From Bacteroidota bacterium (GTDB lineage: Bacteria; Bacteroidota; Ignavibacteria; UBA10030; UBA8401): a DNA stretch of 64,000 nucleotides. The stretch's first letter is position 1. Each line of letters starts with the position of its first letter. Positions 7,201 to 17,053 of the stretch are shown here, one piece after another. Below the pieces are notes generated by a model. It saw nothing but the letters and a program-made list of their open reading frames with translations. It ran no database searches and had not been told where the DNA came from. Both the position numbers and the translations under genes were made by a program. Where the stretch lies: NCBI GenBank assembly GCA_041658205.1, contig JBBAAO010000001.1, positions 1,116,001-1,180,000 of the forward strand, given 5' to 3'.

Positions 7201-9882
7201 GTTGCAAGCATAATCATTAAGAATCCGTATGAATCCGCCGATGCGCTTATTTCCATCGAACGGGAGGGTGTGCTTCAACATTTTACAACGAAAGTGAAAG
7301 GGAGTGCTCCGCAGATTGATATTCCCATTCGTAATGATTTCCTTCCGAACGTTTATGTCTCAGTCGTTCTGTTGCAGGGCCGAGTGGACAGTATCGCTGC
7401 TACAAAGGATTCTGATATTGGCCGTCCTTCATTTAAGATTGGTTATGCAAAATTGTCGGTTTCACCTCTGGAAAAAAAATTGGGAGTGAAGATTGAAACA
7501 TCCAAAAAAGATTATCGTCCGGGAGATTCCGTAGAAGTTCGGATCATGACACAATTATCAAACGGCAAACCAGTTCCGGCGGAAGTTACACTCAGCGTAG
7601 CCGATCTTGGTGTTTTGAATTTAATTGGATACCGGCTGCCGGAATTGTTTGATGAATTTTATCGACAGCGAGGTCTTGCTGTTTCTACGACAGAATCGCG
7701 GGCTCATTTAATCGAACAAAGGAATTTTGGAGAAAAAGCGGAAGAGATTGGCGGAGGTGGAGCGGAAAAAATGGCATCTCAAGTTGATGCCGACGGCATA
7801 CGCAAAGATTTCCGTCCATCAGCGTATTGGAATCCTCGCATTATCACAGATGCCAAAGGAAAGGCAGTGTTAAAATTTAAATTGCCGGACAACATTACGG
7901 CATTTCAATTGATGGCCGCAGCCCATACACTTGAATCGGAATTCGGCTATGGGGAGAATACCATTACTGTCAGCAAGCCGCTTTTGCTTCAGCCATCATT
8001 TCCGCGATTTGCGAGAGTCGGCGATGTTTTTGAAGGAGGTGTGGTTGCATTGAACTATTCCGAGAAAGAGAAAAGTGTAAAAATCATTGTTTCTGTAGAA
8101 GGTATTGTCTCGGAAAGCAAAGATACAATGACGTATATATTGAAACCTGGAGAATCAAAAGAGATCCGGTTGAAACTCCGGGCGGAAAAGATTGGAACGG
8201 CAAAGTTCATTTTTAGAGCATACACGGATGATGATTATGATGGTATGCAGTGGACGATTCCTATTCAAATTCCGCGTGTTCGGGAAACTGTTGCAAGTTC
8301 AAGTTCCTTAACTGAGAATTCTGTGCAAGAGAAAATCACCAGACCCGCGGATGTGTTTGAAGAACTCGGCAGTTTTGATGTTTCGGTATCTTCCACGCAA
8401 CTTGTCGGATTGCAGAACAGCGTGCAATATTTGTTCGAGTATCCTTATGGATGTTTAGAACAGAAAATGTCCCGCGCCTTGCCGATTATCATCGGTAGTG
8501 ACATGGTGAAGTCGTTCAATCTTGAAATATTAAAAGGAAAAGACCATCGTAGAGTTGTTCAGGATGTGTTAGATGAAGTACCGCAGTTTCAGCAATCGAA
8601 CGGCGGATTCACATACTGGAAAAATTCGTATGACAGCGAACCATATCCATATCTTTCTTCGTATGCCATGCTCGGCTTAACGATGGCAATGCAAAACAAT
8701 TACCGTGTGGATAAGAGTTCGTTCGATCAGGGAATGAATTATATTCGGGGAGTATTGACGGGATCAATTCCTGTTCGATATAGCTGGGATGTCGACGCGG
8801 GGACGAAATCGCTGATCCTGTACGTGCTTGCGTTAAATGGCAAACCGGATTTTGGATATATGGAGCGCTTGTATTCCGATCGCGCAAAACTCCCATTAGT
8901 TGCAAAAGCATATTTATTGAGAGCGCTAAAACGATCACACGGGAACAGCTCCATGATCACCACACTTGCATCGGAATTTATGAACAGCGTTAAACTTTCA
9001 CCCACAACAGCTCATTTTGAAGAACGGAACGGAAATGATTGGTGGTGGATGTTTCACTCAAACGTAAAAACTACTGCAGTAATTATGCAGGCATTGGTTG
9101 AAACGCAGCCGACCAATGAGATCATTCCGAAAGTTGTTCGGTGGCTGTTGGATCAGAAACGGAACGGAATCTGGAGGACAACTCAGGAAAATTTATATGT
9201 GATTGACGCTTTAACGACATACTTTTCAGTCTATGAAAAAGATGAGCCGCATTTCACTGCGGAGATCTCTTTAGCAGGGAAGCAAATTCTGAAAGAAACT
9301 TTCGAAGGCAGAACATTAAAGACACGTTTGGCTTCGACTCCAATCGCTATGATGCCGATCGAAACAGCTCCTTTAGATGTAACACGCACCGGTGTGGGAA
9401 GAATGTATTATACAATGCGGATGTATTATTACCCAAAAGATATGAGTCAGGTAAAAGAAGAAGGGTTCAGTATCTCCAAATCAGTTGAACATCTTGTCAA
9501 AGGGGAGGGTGGCATTCAACGCATCGGTATTGGCAATATTGCGCGCGTAACACTTGTGCTTACAACAAAGCAGGACCGTTCGTTTGTTGTTGTGGATGAT
9601 CCGCTTCCGGCAGGATTTGAAGTGATTAACACGTCGTTTCAGACAACCGGAAGGAATCTCGACGAAAACGATCGCCAAAGCTGGTATTTTAATCACAAAG
9701 AACGAAAAGATGATCGCGTAATGTTCTTCTCAGATTATTTACCAGCCGGTGTTCACACGCTGACATATCTTGTCCGAGTTACGTCATATGGAACATTCCA
9801 AATGCCGGCAACGCGGATAGAACAAATGTATGAACCGGAAGTATTCGGCCAAACATCATCCGGTGTCGTGACCATTCAGTGA
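4288..9882 (+). CDS. Bacterial alpha-2-macroglobulin family protein
   Basis: This 1864-residue exported protein traps proteases by a thioester bait mechanism. The thioester motif Y1385-P-Y-G-C1389-L-E-Q1392 is intact. An N-terminal Ig-like (Big_5 type) domain carries VSPTGTVNSLDQV and the tandem macroglobulin-type beta domains follow. A helical thioester-domain barrel lies after residue 1385. I place the start at ATG 4288 because it begins a clean signal peptide (MKNIFLSLLLFTSIIVAQQ). A GTG 24 codons upstream would only add charged residues. There is no lipobox cysteine, unlike Escherichia coli YfhM, so the protein is probably periplasmic or held otherwise. The stop overlaps the start of the PBP1C gene, the classical pairing for this family. 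Confidence 0.93.
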   Translation: MKNIFLSLLLFTSIIVAQQPLQIMVVSPTGTVNSLDQVEAIAVTFSEPMIALQAVSNNQTSGFIEVSPKVSGVFRWQGTSTLTFIPSKRLEYSTAYTVTIPAGIKSVSGKKLSEQFEWRFVTPVPAVISTSPYTNQQYVEANHSIMIEFNQRIIPTDIAKFISVEVRADGKSSFPKFLTLWKGKKDTNQVHIKTEQPFPLQSTVVVRVKPGAKGVEGNLSMTNEFSFQFQTANRLSFVGIMNGQFVTPGQPLRMRFSNPVFEQDLLDHLRLIPAVSIADREYYSNYASNEWYVNLELEPEKTYQGFILPGFKDQFGQITTDTITFEFTTDQFWPYYSMPTGIGLLEAYAKRRIPITTVNIDKFEVKMGKVDPENIIGLRKQFREYGELTTVQNGKVTPTFESYRNNSIFTFTNSVVPSTKRNSIGYYYAGLDTVLGKTKLGTVLLFSSERNSFYQTLVNVSNMGVTAKFSPDDILVWVTKLNNAGPVANAEIEIRNDDNAILWKGKSTKDGTVKAPGWGKLGIYTERISDVYDDEEYYDVRKPMLWIFVKEGNDFTYISSHDGSGIDPWSFDINYEWRPAFERVQGNIFTDRGLYKAGEKVEVKGVIRSLKEGSWKIIKGDSVRLTVRNSRNEEIFTKTMQLSSYSTADATVELSANAPLGYYSMTLELKEVRSGIGHWMNIAYQNFRVEAFRPAEFDVTTMLHKKSFIVGDSVSGIISAKYLFGAPLKNADVRWRLTINGGSYEPPGFDGYYFSTLYWLSRYDQSHYRELENADATLDDFGNLQIRSHLKVGEIHTTSMLMLEADATSSNRQVISGRTSVVVHPGEFYLGIGQQSSFVKSDSSMKFKLIAVTPEGKFVPNIAMKFKIFNRIWRSVRRAEVGGRYYWDSKVENVLVDSGNIISSLQAIEHRYVPKDPGFYFTELSGTDSRGNTVSSNSYFYVSGSGYVPWERTNDDRIELITDKTNYKPGDVASIIIKNPYESADALISIEREGVLQHFTTKVKGSAPQIDIPIRNDFLPNVYVSVVLLQGRVDSIAATKDSDIGRPSFKIGYAKLSVSPLEKKLGVKIETSKKDYRPGDSVEVRIMTQLSNGKPVPAEVTLSVADLGVLNLIGYRLPELFDEFYRQRGLAVSTTESRAHLIEQRNFGEKAEEIGGGGAEKMASQVDADGIRKDFRPSAYWNPRIITDAKGKAVLKFKLPDNITAFQLMAAAHTLESEFGYGENTITVSKPLLLQPSFPRFARVGDVFEGGVVALNYSEKEKSVKIIVSVEGIVSESKDTMTYILKPGESKEIRLKLRAEKIGTAKFIFRAYTDDDYDGMQWTIPIQIPRVRETVASSSSLTENSVQEKITRPADVFEELGSFDVSVSSTQLVGLQNSVQYLFEYPYGCLEQKMSRALPIIIGSDMVKSFNLEILKGKDHRRVVQDVLDEVPQFQQSNGGFTYWKNSYDSEPYPYLSSYAMLGLTMAMQNNYRVDKSSFDQGMNYIRGVLTGSIPVRYSWDVDAGTKSLILYVLALNGKPDFGYMERLYSDRAKLPLVAKAYLLRALKRSHGNSSMITTLASEFMNSVKLSPTTAHFEERNGNDWWWMFHSNVKTTAVIMQALVETQPTNEIIPKVVRWLLDQKRNGIWRTTQENLYVIDALTTYFSVYEKDEPHFTAEISLAGKQILKETFEGRTLKTRLASTPIAMMPIETAPLDVTRTGVGRMYYTMRMYYYPKDMSQVKEEGFSISKSVEHLVKGEGGIQRIGIGNIARVTLVLTTKQDRSFVVVDDPLPAGFEVINTSFQTTGRNLDENDRQSWYFNHKERKDDRVMFFSDYLPAGVHTLTYLVRVTSYGTFQMPATRIEQMYEPEVFGQTSSGVVTIQ

Positions 9883-12233
9883 AACGATTTTTGAAATATT
9901 GTATTGTCTCATCGTTAGTGATGATACTGGTATTAATAGGAACGCTGTTTATTCCTTTAGAACAGAGTCGATTGACGAAAGAGAATATCCATTCGATCAA
10001 AGTGTTCGACCGAAACAATCAGTTATTGCGGGAGTTTCTGAACGATGAACAGGGGCGGGGTGAATGGATTCCTCTTCAAAAAATATCACAATCGGTGATC
10101 AATGCAACTGTTGTGATTGAAGACAGGCGATTTTTCAGTCATGTTGGTATCGATCCAATCGCTATCGTTCGGGCTATCGGAGAAAATATCACTTCCGATC
10201 ACGACCGATATGGTGCATCAACAATTTCTCAACAGGTGATTCGAAATGTATATCATTATCCCCGGACAATATTATACAAAATAACAGAGGCATGGTTTGC
10301 ATTGCGTCTTGAAAGGATGATGCAGAAAGAGGAAATTCTTGAGCAATACCTCAATCGTGCTCCGTACGGAAATCAATTGTTCGGCATCCAAGCTGCCAGC
10401 AAATATTATTTTGATAAACCTGCTTCTGATCTCACTATCGCCGAATCTGCATTTTTAGCAGCGCTTCCAAATTCACCGACATTATTGAATCCACATCTGC
10501 ATTACACACAGGCAATTCGTCGCCAGTCTTTGATTTTGAAAAAATTATCGGAACAAAAAAAGATTACCACAGAAGAGTATCAACGTGCATTACAACAGCC
10601 GATTCCCATTGTGCTTCCCGAAAAAAAATTCAAAGCTCCTCATGCCGTAGAAATGGTGTATGCACATGTGAAGCATCAATCGAACCTTTCAACAATTCAT
10701 ACTACTATCGATGCGGCGATTCAAACGGACGTTCAATGGATGATTAAAGGGCATCTTGAGCATTTGAAAAATAAAAATGTCACCAATGCTTCTGTAGTCA
10801 TTCTCCATAATCGGACAGGGGAGATACGAACACTCATTGGGTCAGCAAATTATTTTAATGATCAAATTCAGGGGAAGATCAACGGCACACTTGCTTTGCG
10901 TCAGCCCGGCTCATCCGTAAAGATATTCACCTATGGTGTCGCTTTGGAATCGGGATTTAATGCCGCTTCAATGATTGCTGATATTCCGACCTCCATCCCG
11001 AATGAAGGGGGAGACTATGTTCCGGAAAATTATGACAGAGAATATCACGGTCCTGTTCTGCTTCGGACAGCGCTTGCTTGTTCCTATAATATTCCTGCTG
11101 TGCGAGTGTTGCATGCAATTGGTGTTGATGCTTTGTATCAACGAATGCAAAACGCAGGACTGACTTCTCTTACTGAATCGCCAAAACATTATGGGTTTGG
11201 ATTAACACTCGGTAACGCAGAAGTATCGTTGTTGGAATTGACAAATGCCTATCGTGCTATAGCAAATGCTGGAATGGTATCGCCGATGAAGTTGATGCAG
11301 TCAGTTATGACCATTGATGGAAAAGTAGCAGATGTTTCCCCTATGGTAATGGAATCACAATTTGAGCATCGACTATTTGATTCTGATGTTTCATTTATTT
11401 TATCCGACATACTCTCTGATCATTCAGCCCGCCGTCCGGCGTTCGGCAAAAATTTCAATTTCTCATTTCCTTGTGCCGTGAAGACCGGAACGACAAAAGA
11501 TTATAAGGATAACTGGACACTTGGGTTTACTTCTGAATATACTGTTGGAGTGTGGGTTGGAAATTTCGATGCAACACCCATGCGGAAAGTTTCAGGCGTC
11601 AGCGGCGCTGGACAAATATTTACAGATATTATGAATGTGCTGGCGACAAAGTACGATGCTGCAGGAAAAGAATTTGTACGGCCTACGACCGTTCACTCAA
11701 TTGAAGTATGTGCGCGATCCGGAATGTTGAAGGGGGAGAATTGTGAAAAAGGAAGATTTGAATATTTTCTTCCCGCTTCGATGCCGGTGAAAAAATGTAC
11801 AATCCATCAGCGATATTACACTACGGCAATGAATGCAACAACGATGGGAAAGGTGTACGAAATTTTCCCTCCTGAATATGATGAGTGGAGTTTCATTGAG
11901 CAGATTCCTAAACCTCCTTTAAATGCGTATAAAGCAAATGACTCAGAAAAGTCCGGTAGAGATCACTCGTTCTCTATTATTTTTCCCCATACGGGTGATG
12001 TATTTAAGGTAGACCCGATATTGCGGAAGGAATATCAAAAAATTAAAGTGGATGCTGTCATCCCTCAGAATATTCTAAATGTCCGATTAAAGATTAATGA
12101 TAACAAAGAACTTCCCTTTCAAAAGAATCAAATTTGGTGGGAATTAAGCAAGGGGAAGCATAAATTTCAATTGGTTGGAACAACCAAGGGTAAAAGAATG
12201 GTTAGTGCTCCAATAAAAATCTTCGTAGAATAA
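9879..12233 (+). CDS. pbpC: Penicillin-binding protein 1C
   Basis: This bifunctional peptidoglycan synthase (784 residues) has an N-terminal membrane anchor (residues 9-26). The glycosyltransferase domain has the catalytic E81-D-R-R-F-F loop and GASTISQQVIRN. The transpeptidase domain has S345-S-V-K348, S402-Y-N404 and K535-T-G537. A C-terminal extension after about residue 690 matches the PBP1C-specific beta domain. It starts with GTG, overlapping the alpha-2-macroglobulin stop by four bases, which implies coupled translation. The established model is that PBP1C helps repair peptidoglycan where the macroglobulin traps incoming proteases. Confidence 0.93.
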   Translation: MKRFLKYCIVSSLVMILVLIGTLFIPLEQSRLTKENIHSIKVFDRNNQLLREFLNDEQGRGEWIPLQKISQSVINATVVIEDRRFFSHVGIDPIAIVRAIGENITSDHDRYGASTISQQVIRNVYHYPRTILYKITEAWFALRLERMMQKEEILEQYLNRAPYGNQLFGIQAASKYYFDKPASDLTIAESAFLAALPNSPTLLNPHLHYTQAIRRQSLILKKLSEQKKITTEEYQRALQQPIPIVLPEKKFKAPHAVEMVYAHVKHQSNLSTIHTTIDAAIQTDVQWMIKGHLEHLKNKNVTNASVVILHNRTGEIRTLIGSANYFNDQIQGKINGTLALRQPGSSVKIFTYGVALESGFNAASMIADIPTSIPNEGGDYVPENYDREYHGPVLLRTALACSYNIPAVRVLHAIGVDALYQRMQNAGLTSLTESPKHYGFGLTLGNAEVSLLELTNAYRAIANAGMVSPMKLMQSVMTIDGKVADVSPMVMESQFEHRLFDSDVSFILSDILSDHSARRPAFGKNFNFSFPCAVKTGTTKDYKDNWTLGFTSEYTVGVWVGNFDATPMRKVSGVSGAGQIFTDIMNVLATKYDAAGKEFVRPTTVHSIEVCARSGMLKGENCEKGRFEYFLPASMPVKKCTIHQRYYTTAMNATTMGKVYEIFPPEYDEWSFIEQIPKPPLNAYKANDSEKSGRDHSFSIIFPHTGDVFKVDPILRKEYQKIKVDAVIPQNILNVRLKINDNKELPFQKNQIWWELSKGKHKFQLVGTTKGKRMVSAPIKIFVE

Positions 12234-12273
12234 CCTCTGTTATGTTAACACTTTAGGTAAACTCAATAACTCC

Positions 12274-12301
12274 TTGATTTTTGATGCTCAATTCTTATAT
12301 T
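12274..12301 (+). promoter_or_regulatory. Putative promoter of the LysM transglycosylase gene
   Basis: TTGATT (12274-12279), 16 bases, then TATATT (12296-12301), about 35 bases before the start codon. Confidence 0.45.
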
Positions 12302-12336
12302 TAATAGATAAGAATATCTAAAAAAAGGGAAAAGTA

Positions 12337-14655
12337 TTGAAAAAAACGTTAGTAGTATGTCTAGTTTTCGTGCTGTGGGCCGGCTGTACAAATACAACTC
12401 CTCAAAAACCTGAATCTCAGTCCTCATTTTCGCTCATAAAAAATTCTTCCAGTAAGCCAGTATTATTAGCTTCATCCGCTCGATTTTTCCAGGATACAGA
12501 TACTCTCAAAAAACGTCCGAATCAGTCTGTTGATGTAGGTGATTCCACAGCCGCGGATTCCTCCGGTGATATGGATGAAAAGGAAATTTCAGAGCTTCTA
12601 GAACGTGCGCGTGAACATTATCTCATTGCATTACAAGCGCAGGCAGAAGGTGATTCAATGATGTCTGCCGATGAGTTTGAAGAGGCCATAAAACATCTTA
12701 ACGAAGCAAGTTACTTTCCAAACATCGATGGGAATACCGATTTTAATGAATTGACCAGAAGTGTTATTGAAGATTATGAAAAATATATCGCTGCTATCGA
12801 TAGTTTGGGTTCCAGCAGTTCTATTTTTGCTCTTCGGGAAAAATTGAATCTGGAAATTGAAAAGATTGATATCACAAATATTCAAATTCCACCATCGCTC
12901 ATACCCAAAACAGAAGTCCCTCTACACATTAATGAGTACACAAAGCGAACGTTAGCTTTTTTTATGGGAAAAGGGCGTTCGCACATGGAAAATTGGATTA
13001 ATCGATCTGGGAAATATTTTCCGACAATGTCCCGTATTTTCGCCGAAGAAGGACTTCCTCCGGAATTGATGATACTATCTCTTCCAGAAAGTGGATTAAA
13101 TCCTACTGCAAGATCGTGGGCAAAAGCTGTCGGATTGTGGCAGTTTATGAAAGCAACAGGGTCGCAATATGGACTACGTTCCAATTATTGGTACGATGAA
13201 CGGCGTGATTTTGAGAAAGCAACAAGAGCCGCGGCCCGTCATATGAAGGATTTATACAGTGAATTTAATGATTGGCATTTAGTATTTGTTGCATACAATG
13301 CCGGAGGAGGATGGGTACGAAGGGGAATTCGGAGATCCGGTTCAACTGATTATTGGGAAATGCGCCGTCGTTTACCGAGAGAAACAAGAAATTATGTTCC
13401 ACAATATATTGCTGTTGCACTTATCATCATGCGTCCGGAAGCGTTTGGCTTTGGTGATATAAAAAAAGCGGACTCGCTGTCATTTGAGACGGTGACGGTT
13501 GATGATTGTATCGATCTTTCCATCCTTGCTGAGTGTGCCGAAACAGATCTTGAAACAATTAAAGATCTCAATCCCGAACTGACGCAATGGTGCACTCCTC
13601 CGAATTACAAAGGTTATCGTCTTCGGATCCCGGTTGGAAAGTCGACTATATTTGCTGACAATTATTTGAAAATTCCGGAAGAAAAGAAATTTGATTTCGC
13701 AACACATACAATCCGTCGCCGTGAAACAGTTAGTCAGATAGCAAATCGTTATAAAATAACGACTGCCGTGTTGCTTGAAGTGAATAAACTTACTCGTTCC
13801 AAACGATTGAAAGTTGGATCGACACTTGTTATCCCAATTCGTTCGAACTCTGCATCGGCACTTGTTGAAGCGCAGAAGAAGAAAGAAAAAAGTGATATTG
13901 AACGCGCGAACAAATTAAAAGAAGAAGGAAGAAAATATGTTGCGGCTTCTGCCGGGACATCAGTGGCGCAAATGACATCAAAGCGAAAATCGCGAGCATT
14001 ACGAACTACGTATGAACCAAAAGGGAGAGAAAAAATTTCCTATGTGGTAAAAACAGGTGAAACACTGGGACATATTGCTGAATGGTTTAACGTTCGCGCA
14101 AGTCACATCAGAAACTGGAACAACATTCCGTATGGCAAACATATTTACAAAGGACAACGTCTGGCAATTTGGGTACCGGAAGAGAAACTTGAGCAGTATA
14201 AAAAAATTGCGAATGAATCATTAGCGGAAAAGATGAAGCTGGTTTCACAAACTTCAAAGAAAAAACAGCAGACGGACCGTCCGGAACGAACCGGGATCGG
14301 ATGGATTCAGCATAAAGTGAAAAGAGGAGAGACCCTGGAAAAAATTGCAGCGAATTACGATGTTGCAATCGCCGATGTTAAAAGCTGGAACAAACTTAAG
14401 ACAAGCAGGATCAATGCCGGAGAAGTGTTAGAGATATATGCGCCGGATCAAACGGAAGAACCGGCTGATGAACCGGTGTCAAAAAAACAAATTGTGACAC
14501 AAAATGCCAAATCAAAAATGTACGTGGTTCAACGCGGCGATACGCTGGAGAAGATTGCGGAAAAGTACAGTGTCAGCATCATTGAATTAAAAAAATGGAA
14601 CGACCTAAAAACGTCACGCATTAGTATCGGACAAAAACTCAAGATCCAAAGTTGA
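12337..14655 (+). CDS. MltD-like lytic transglycosylase lipoprotein with four LysM domains
   Basis: The 772-residue protein cleaves peptidoglycan glycan strands to 1,6-anhydro ends. A lipoprotein signal ends in LWAGC, so it is probably anchored in the outer membrane. The SLT domain spans about residues 205-375 with catalytic Glu251 in LPESG and the supporting GLWQFMKATG and AYNAGGG motifs. Four LysM peptidoglycan-binding repeats follow, beginning near THTIRRRETVSQIA, YVVKTGETLGHIA, HKVKRGETLEKIA and YVVQRGDTLEKIA. E. coli MltD carries two. The start is TTG at 12337 with AAAGGGA about 6 bases before it; no ATG fits the signal peptide. A strong terminator follows the stop. Confidence 0.9.
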   Translation: MKKTLVVCLVFVLWAGCTNTTPQKPESQSSFSLIKNSSSKPVLLASSARFFQDTDTLKKRPNQSVDVGDSTAADSSGDMDEKEISELLERAREHYLIALQAQAEGDSMMSADEFEEAIKHLNEASYFPNIDGNTDFNELTRSVIEDYEKYIAAIDSLGSSSSIFALREKLNLEIEKIDITNIQIPPSLIPKTEVPLHINEYTKRTLAFFMGKGRSHMENWINRSGKYFPTMSRIFAEEGLPPELMILSLPESGLNPTARSWAKAVGLWQFMKATGSQYGLRSNYWYDERRDFEKATRAAARHMKDLYSEFNDWHLVFVAYNAGGGWVRRGIRRSGSTDYWEMRRRLPRETRNYVPQYIAVALIIMRPEAFGFGDIKKADSLSFETVTVDDCIDLSILAECAETDLETIKDLNPELTQWCTPPNYKGYRLRIPVGKSTIFADNYLKIPEEKKFDFATHTIRRRETVSQIANRYKITTAVLLEVNKLTRSKRLKVGSTLVIPIRSNSASALVEAQKKKEKSDIERANKLKEEGRKYVAASAGTSVAQMTSKRKSRALRTTYEPKGREKISYVVKTGETLGHIAEWFNVRASHIRNWNNIPYGKHIYKGQRLAIWVPEEKLEQYKKIANESLAEKMKLVSQTSKKKQQTDRPERTGIGWIQHKVKRGETLEKIAANYDVAIADVKSWNKLKTSRINAGEVLEIYAPDQTEEPADEPVSKKQIVTQNAKSKMYVVQRGDTLEKIAEKYSVSIIELKKWNDLKTSRISIGQKLKIQS

Positions 14656-14663
14656 TCCCTCCC

Positions 14664-14698
14664 GGACAGCCTCGTTGTATTAACGAGGCTGTCCAGTT
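14664..14698 (+). terminator. Rho-independent terminator
   Basis: A perfect 13-base stem, GGACAGCCTCGTT (14664-14676) with AACGAGGCTGTCC (14682-14694), has a five-base loop. AGTTTT follows. It lies 8 bases after the transglycosylase stop. Confidence 0.9.
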
Positions 14699-14727
14699 TT
14701 ATCAAATGTTTATCTCTTAAACTTGCC

Positions 14728-14756
14728 TTGTTTTTCTCTCTAATACGGCGTATATT
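14728..14756 (+). promoter_or_regulatory. Putative promoter of the envelope gene run
   Basis: TTGTTT (14728-14733), 17 bases, TATATT (14751-14756), 40 bases before the first gene of the run at 14797-26167. Confidence 0.5.
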
Positions 14757-14796
14757 TTTTCAGTTAATTAATCCAACAACGTACTCATAGAGATCA

Positions 14797-17010
14797 TTGC
14801 TACGACGCTTTTTACCTATTTATGTATCCTTCCTTTTCACCATCGGTGGTTTCCCGCTGTTTGGTCAATCTCTGAATAAGATTACAGAAGATGATGACAC
14901 GAAATATACATCCATCGGAAATCTTAATGTTACCATCACCAATTTCGGACAGATCGGTAATCGGTTCAAAAAATGGCCGATCCAACCTTCGTTAGAATAT
15001 CCAAAAGGATCTGGCATTGAACATCTTTCGGTCGGAGGAATCTGGATCGGCGGCATTCATCGGAATGAAACTGTTGCTCGTGTTTCTACTGCAGGATTAG
15101 ACAGAGCTACGACGACAAATCCTCTGGAAGGATTGGAAATTACCAATAACATTGGTTCGGTAATTTCGCAGCGTTCAACACTTCTCGAATCTCCCTACTT
15201 CGATTTAAATGCTGTCAGTCATCAAGATCTGGTGATGGACTTCACCGATAAAAATGATACACTCCCCGGATCAACGTTGGCAATACCATTGCATAAACCG
15301 CTTGGTATTAATATACATTTGGAAAGTTATGCGTGGAACTATCCCTTCGCAGATTTTTTTGTCATTCTCAACTATACTATTAAAAACGTCAGTAACACCA
15401 TCATCGACAGTCTCTACGTTGGATTGTGGAATAATGGCGCTGTTCGCAATACAAAATTAACCGGTAATCCTTCTTCGGCGAGTCAGTTTTTTAGTCATTC
15501 CGGACGAGGATATATTGATAGCCTTCGTTTGAGCTATGTTTTTGATTTCGACGGTGCACCGTATGGACCTCCGGCAAACAGTTATTTGGGAATTAAAATG
15601 TTGGGCACGACACCATTCCCGTTGAAAAAAGATTCCGTCGGCGTTCCAATCCTGTCGGAGATCGATTCGATCGGTGATCTTTCAAAAGATACATACTACA
15701 ATGGGTGGAGATTTGGATCGAGCGGTTCGGGAAATTCTATTTATGCATTTCCCAGTGATGAATATAATCCGGGTGATTTCTATCTTGGACGTTACCAACG
15801 CTTGTCCCGAATGATGCCGAAACCAAATATTGAAGCACTTGGCAGACACAATAGCGTCCTGACATCGGATGGAATAACTTCAGGAGAATTGCCGGCAAGT
15901 TTAAGCGATCTGCTTTCTGTTGGTCCGTTCAAATCTCTCGCGCCGGGGGAAAGTGTTCAAGTTGTTTTTGGATTGATTGGTGCAAAAAAAACAGGAAGCG
16001 TTGCTGCAAGCGAGGATTATAAAACACCACAAATGAGATCACGGTTATATGCAAACGCTGCATGGTCACAGCAGACATATAACGGTGAAGATCTGAATGG
16101 AAACAATCGGTTGGATAACGGAGAAGACATTAACGATAATGGCAGATTGGATCGGTTTACACTTCCGCAGCCTCCAAGGCAGCCGAGAGTTTTTTCTGTT
16201 GTCGAAAATCAGCGTGTAACGTTATATTGGGATAGCGTTCGTTCCGAACAAAGTTTTGATCCCATCAGCCGCAAATTCGATTTTGAAGGTTATCGTATTT
16301 ATCGTTCCACTCCCGGCGCTGATATTAAAAATCCTGAGAACTTTTTACTGTCCATGCAGATGATCGGCGAGTTTGACCGAAATGACAATACCATCGGATA
16401 CAACACCGGCTTCTCCAACATTAAACTTGATACGCCGAAAATATTTATCAACGGTATAGATACCGTGGTATGCCGCTATCAATTTCCTCCGAAGAATGAT
16501 CCGATTACGAGCTTAAACGGATGGCAATATCTTTATGGAGTTTCTGCATTTGATGGAGGCGATTCGGTTAACGGACTGCCTAGCTTAGAAAGTGCAAAAA
16601 TCATTAAGAGAGTTGTTCCGGGTGTTGGACCAACTACCGATCGGAATACTGAAATTATTGTCTATCCAAATCCATACTATGCAAAAGCAGCGTGGGATGG
16701 CGCCGGTGAACGTTCCAGAAAAATTTATTTTCGAAATCTTCCTGCACGCGCAGAAATAAAAATCTTTACACTAACCGGTGATCTGGTAGCCGAATTACTC
16801 CATGACGCTGCCACATATGCCGGTTCAGGAATAAAATGGTTCGATGATTTTTCCACGCTCGGTGCTTCTGCTCAATTTGCTGGCGGCGAGCATGCGTGGG
16901 ATCTTATTACAAAATACGACCAGGCGATTGCCACAGGTCTGTATTTGTTTACGGTGAAGAATTTGGAAAACAATGATGTCAAACGCGGTAAGTTTGCTAT
17001 CATAAAATAA
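14797..17010 (+). CDS. Secreted protein with calcium-loop repeats and FlgD-like C-terminal domain
   Basis: The function of this 737-residue protein is not recognised. It has a signal peptide ending near FPLFGQ. A long beta-rich region contains SVGGIWIGGIHR, typical of large secreted proteins in this lineage. Residues 431-454 carry two DxNxNxxLD-like loops (DLNGNNRLD and DINDNGRLD), as in dockerin-type or EF-hand-like calcium sites. A fibronectin III-like segment follows (QPRVFSVVENQRVTLYWD). The last ~115 residues begin with IIVYPNPYY and resemble FlgD-Ig/T9SS-type sorting domains. The start is TTG; no ATG fits. It opens a co-directional run of six envelope genes, which suggests a shared surface role. 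Confidence 0.7.
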   Translation: MLRRFLPIYVSFLFTIGGFPLFGQSLNKITEDDDTKYTSIGNLNVTITNFGQIGNRFKKWPIQPSLEYPKGSGIEHLSVGGIWIGGIHRNETVARVSTAGLDRATTTNPLEGLEITNNIGSVISQRSTLLESPYFDLNAVSHQDLVMDFTDKNDTLPGSTLAIPLHKPLGINIHLESYAWNYPFADFFVILNYTIKNVSNTIIDSLYVGLWNNGAVRNTKLTGNPSSASQFFSHSGRGYIDSLRLSYVFDFDGAPYGPPANSYLGIKMLGTTPFPLKKDSVGVPILSEIDSIGDLSKDTYYNGWRFGSSGSGNSIYAFPSDEYNPGDFYLGRYQRLSRMMPKPNIEALGRHNSVLTSDGITSGELPASLSDLLSVGPFKSLAPGESVQVVFGLIGAKKTGSVAASEDYKTPQMRSRLYANAAWSQQTYNGEDLNGNNRLDNGEDINDNGRLDRFTLPQPPRQPRVFSVVENQRVTLYWDSVRSEQSFDPISRKFDFEGYRIYRSTPGADIKNPENFLLSMQMIGEFDRNDNTIGYNTGFSNIKLDTPKIFINGIDTVVCRYQFPPKNDPITSLNGWQYLYGVSAFDGGDSVNGLPSLESAKIIKRVVPGVGPTTDRNTEIIVYPNPYYAKAAWDGAGERSRKIYFRNLPARAEIKIFTLTGDLVAELLHDAATYAGSGIKWFDDFSTLGASAQFAGGEHAWDLITKYDQAIATGLYLFTVKNLENNDVKRGKFAIIK

Positions 17011-17053
17011 TTTTTTTAATCAACAGACAATCACCAATGATAGAGGAGAAGAG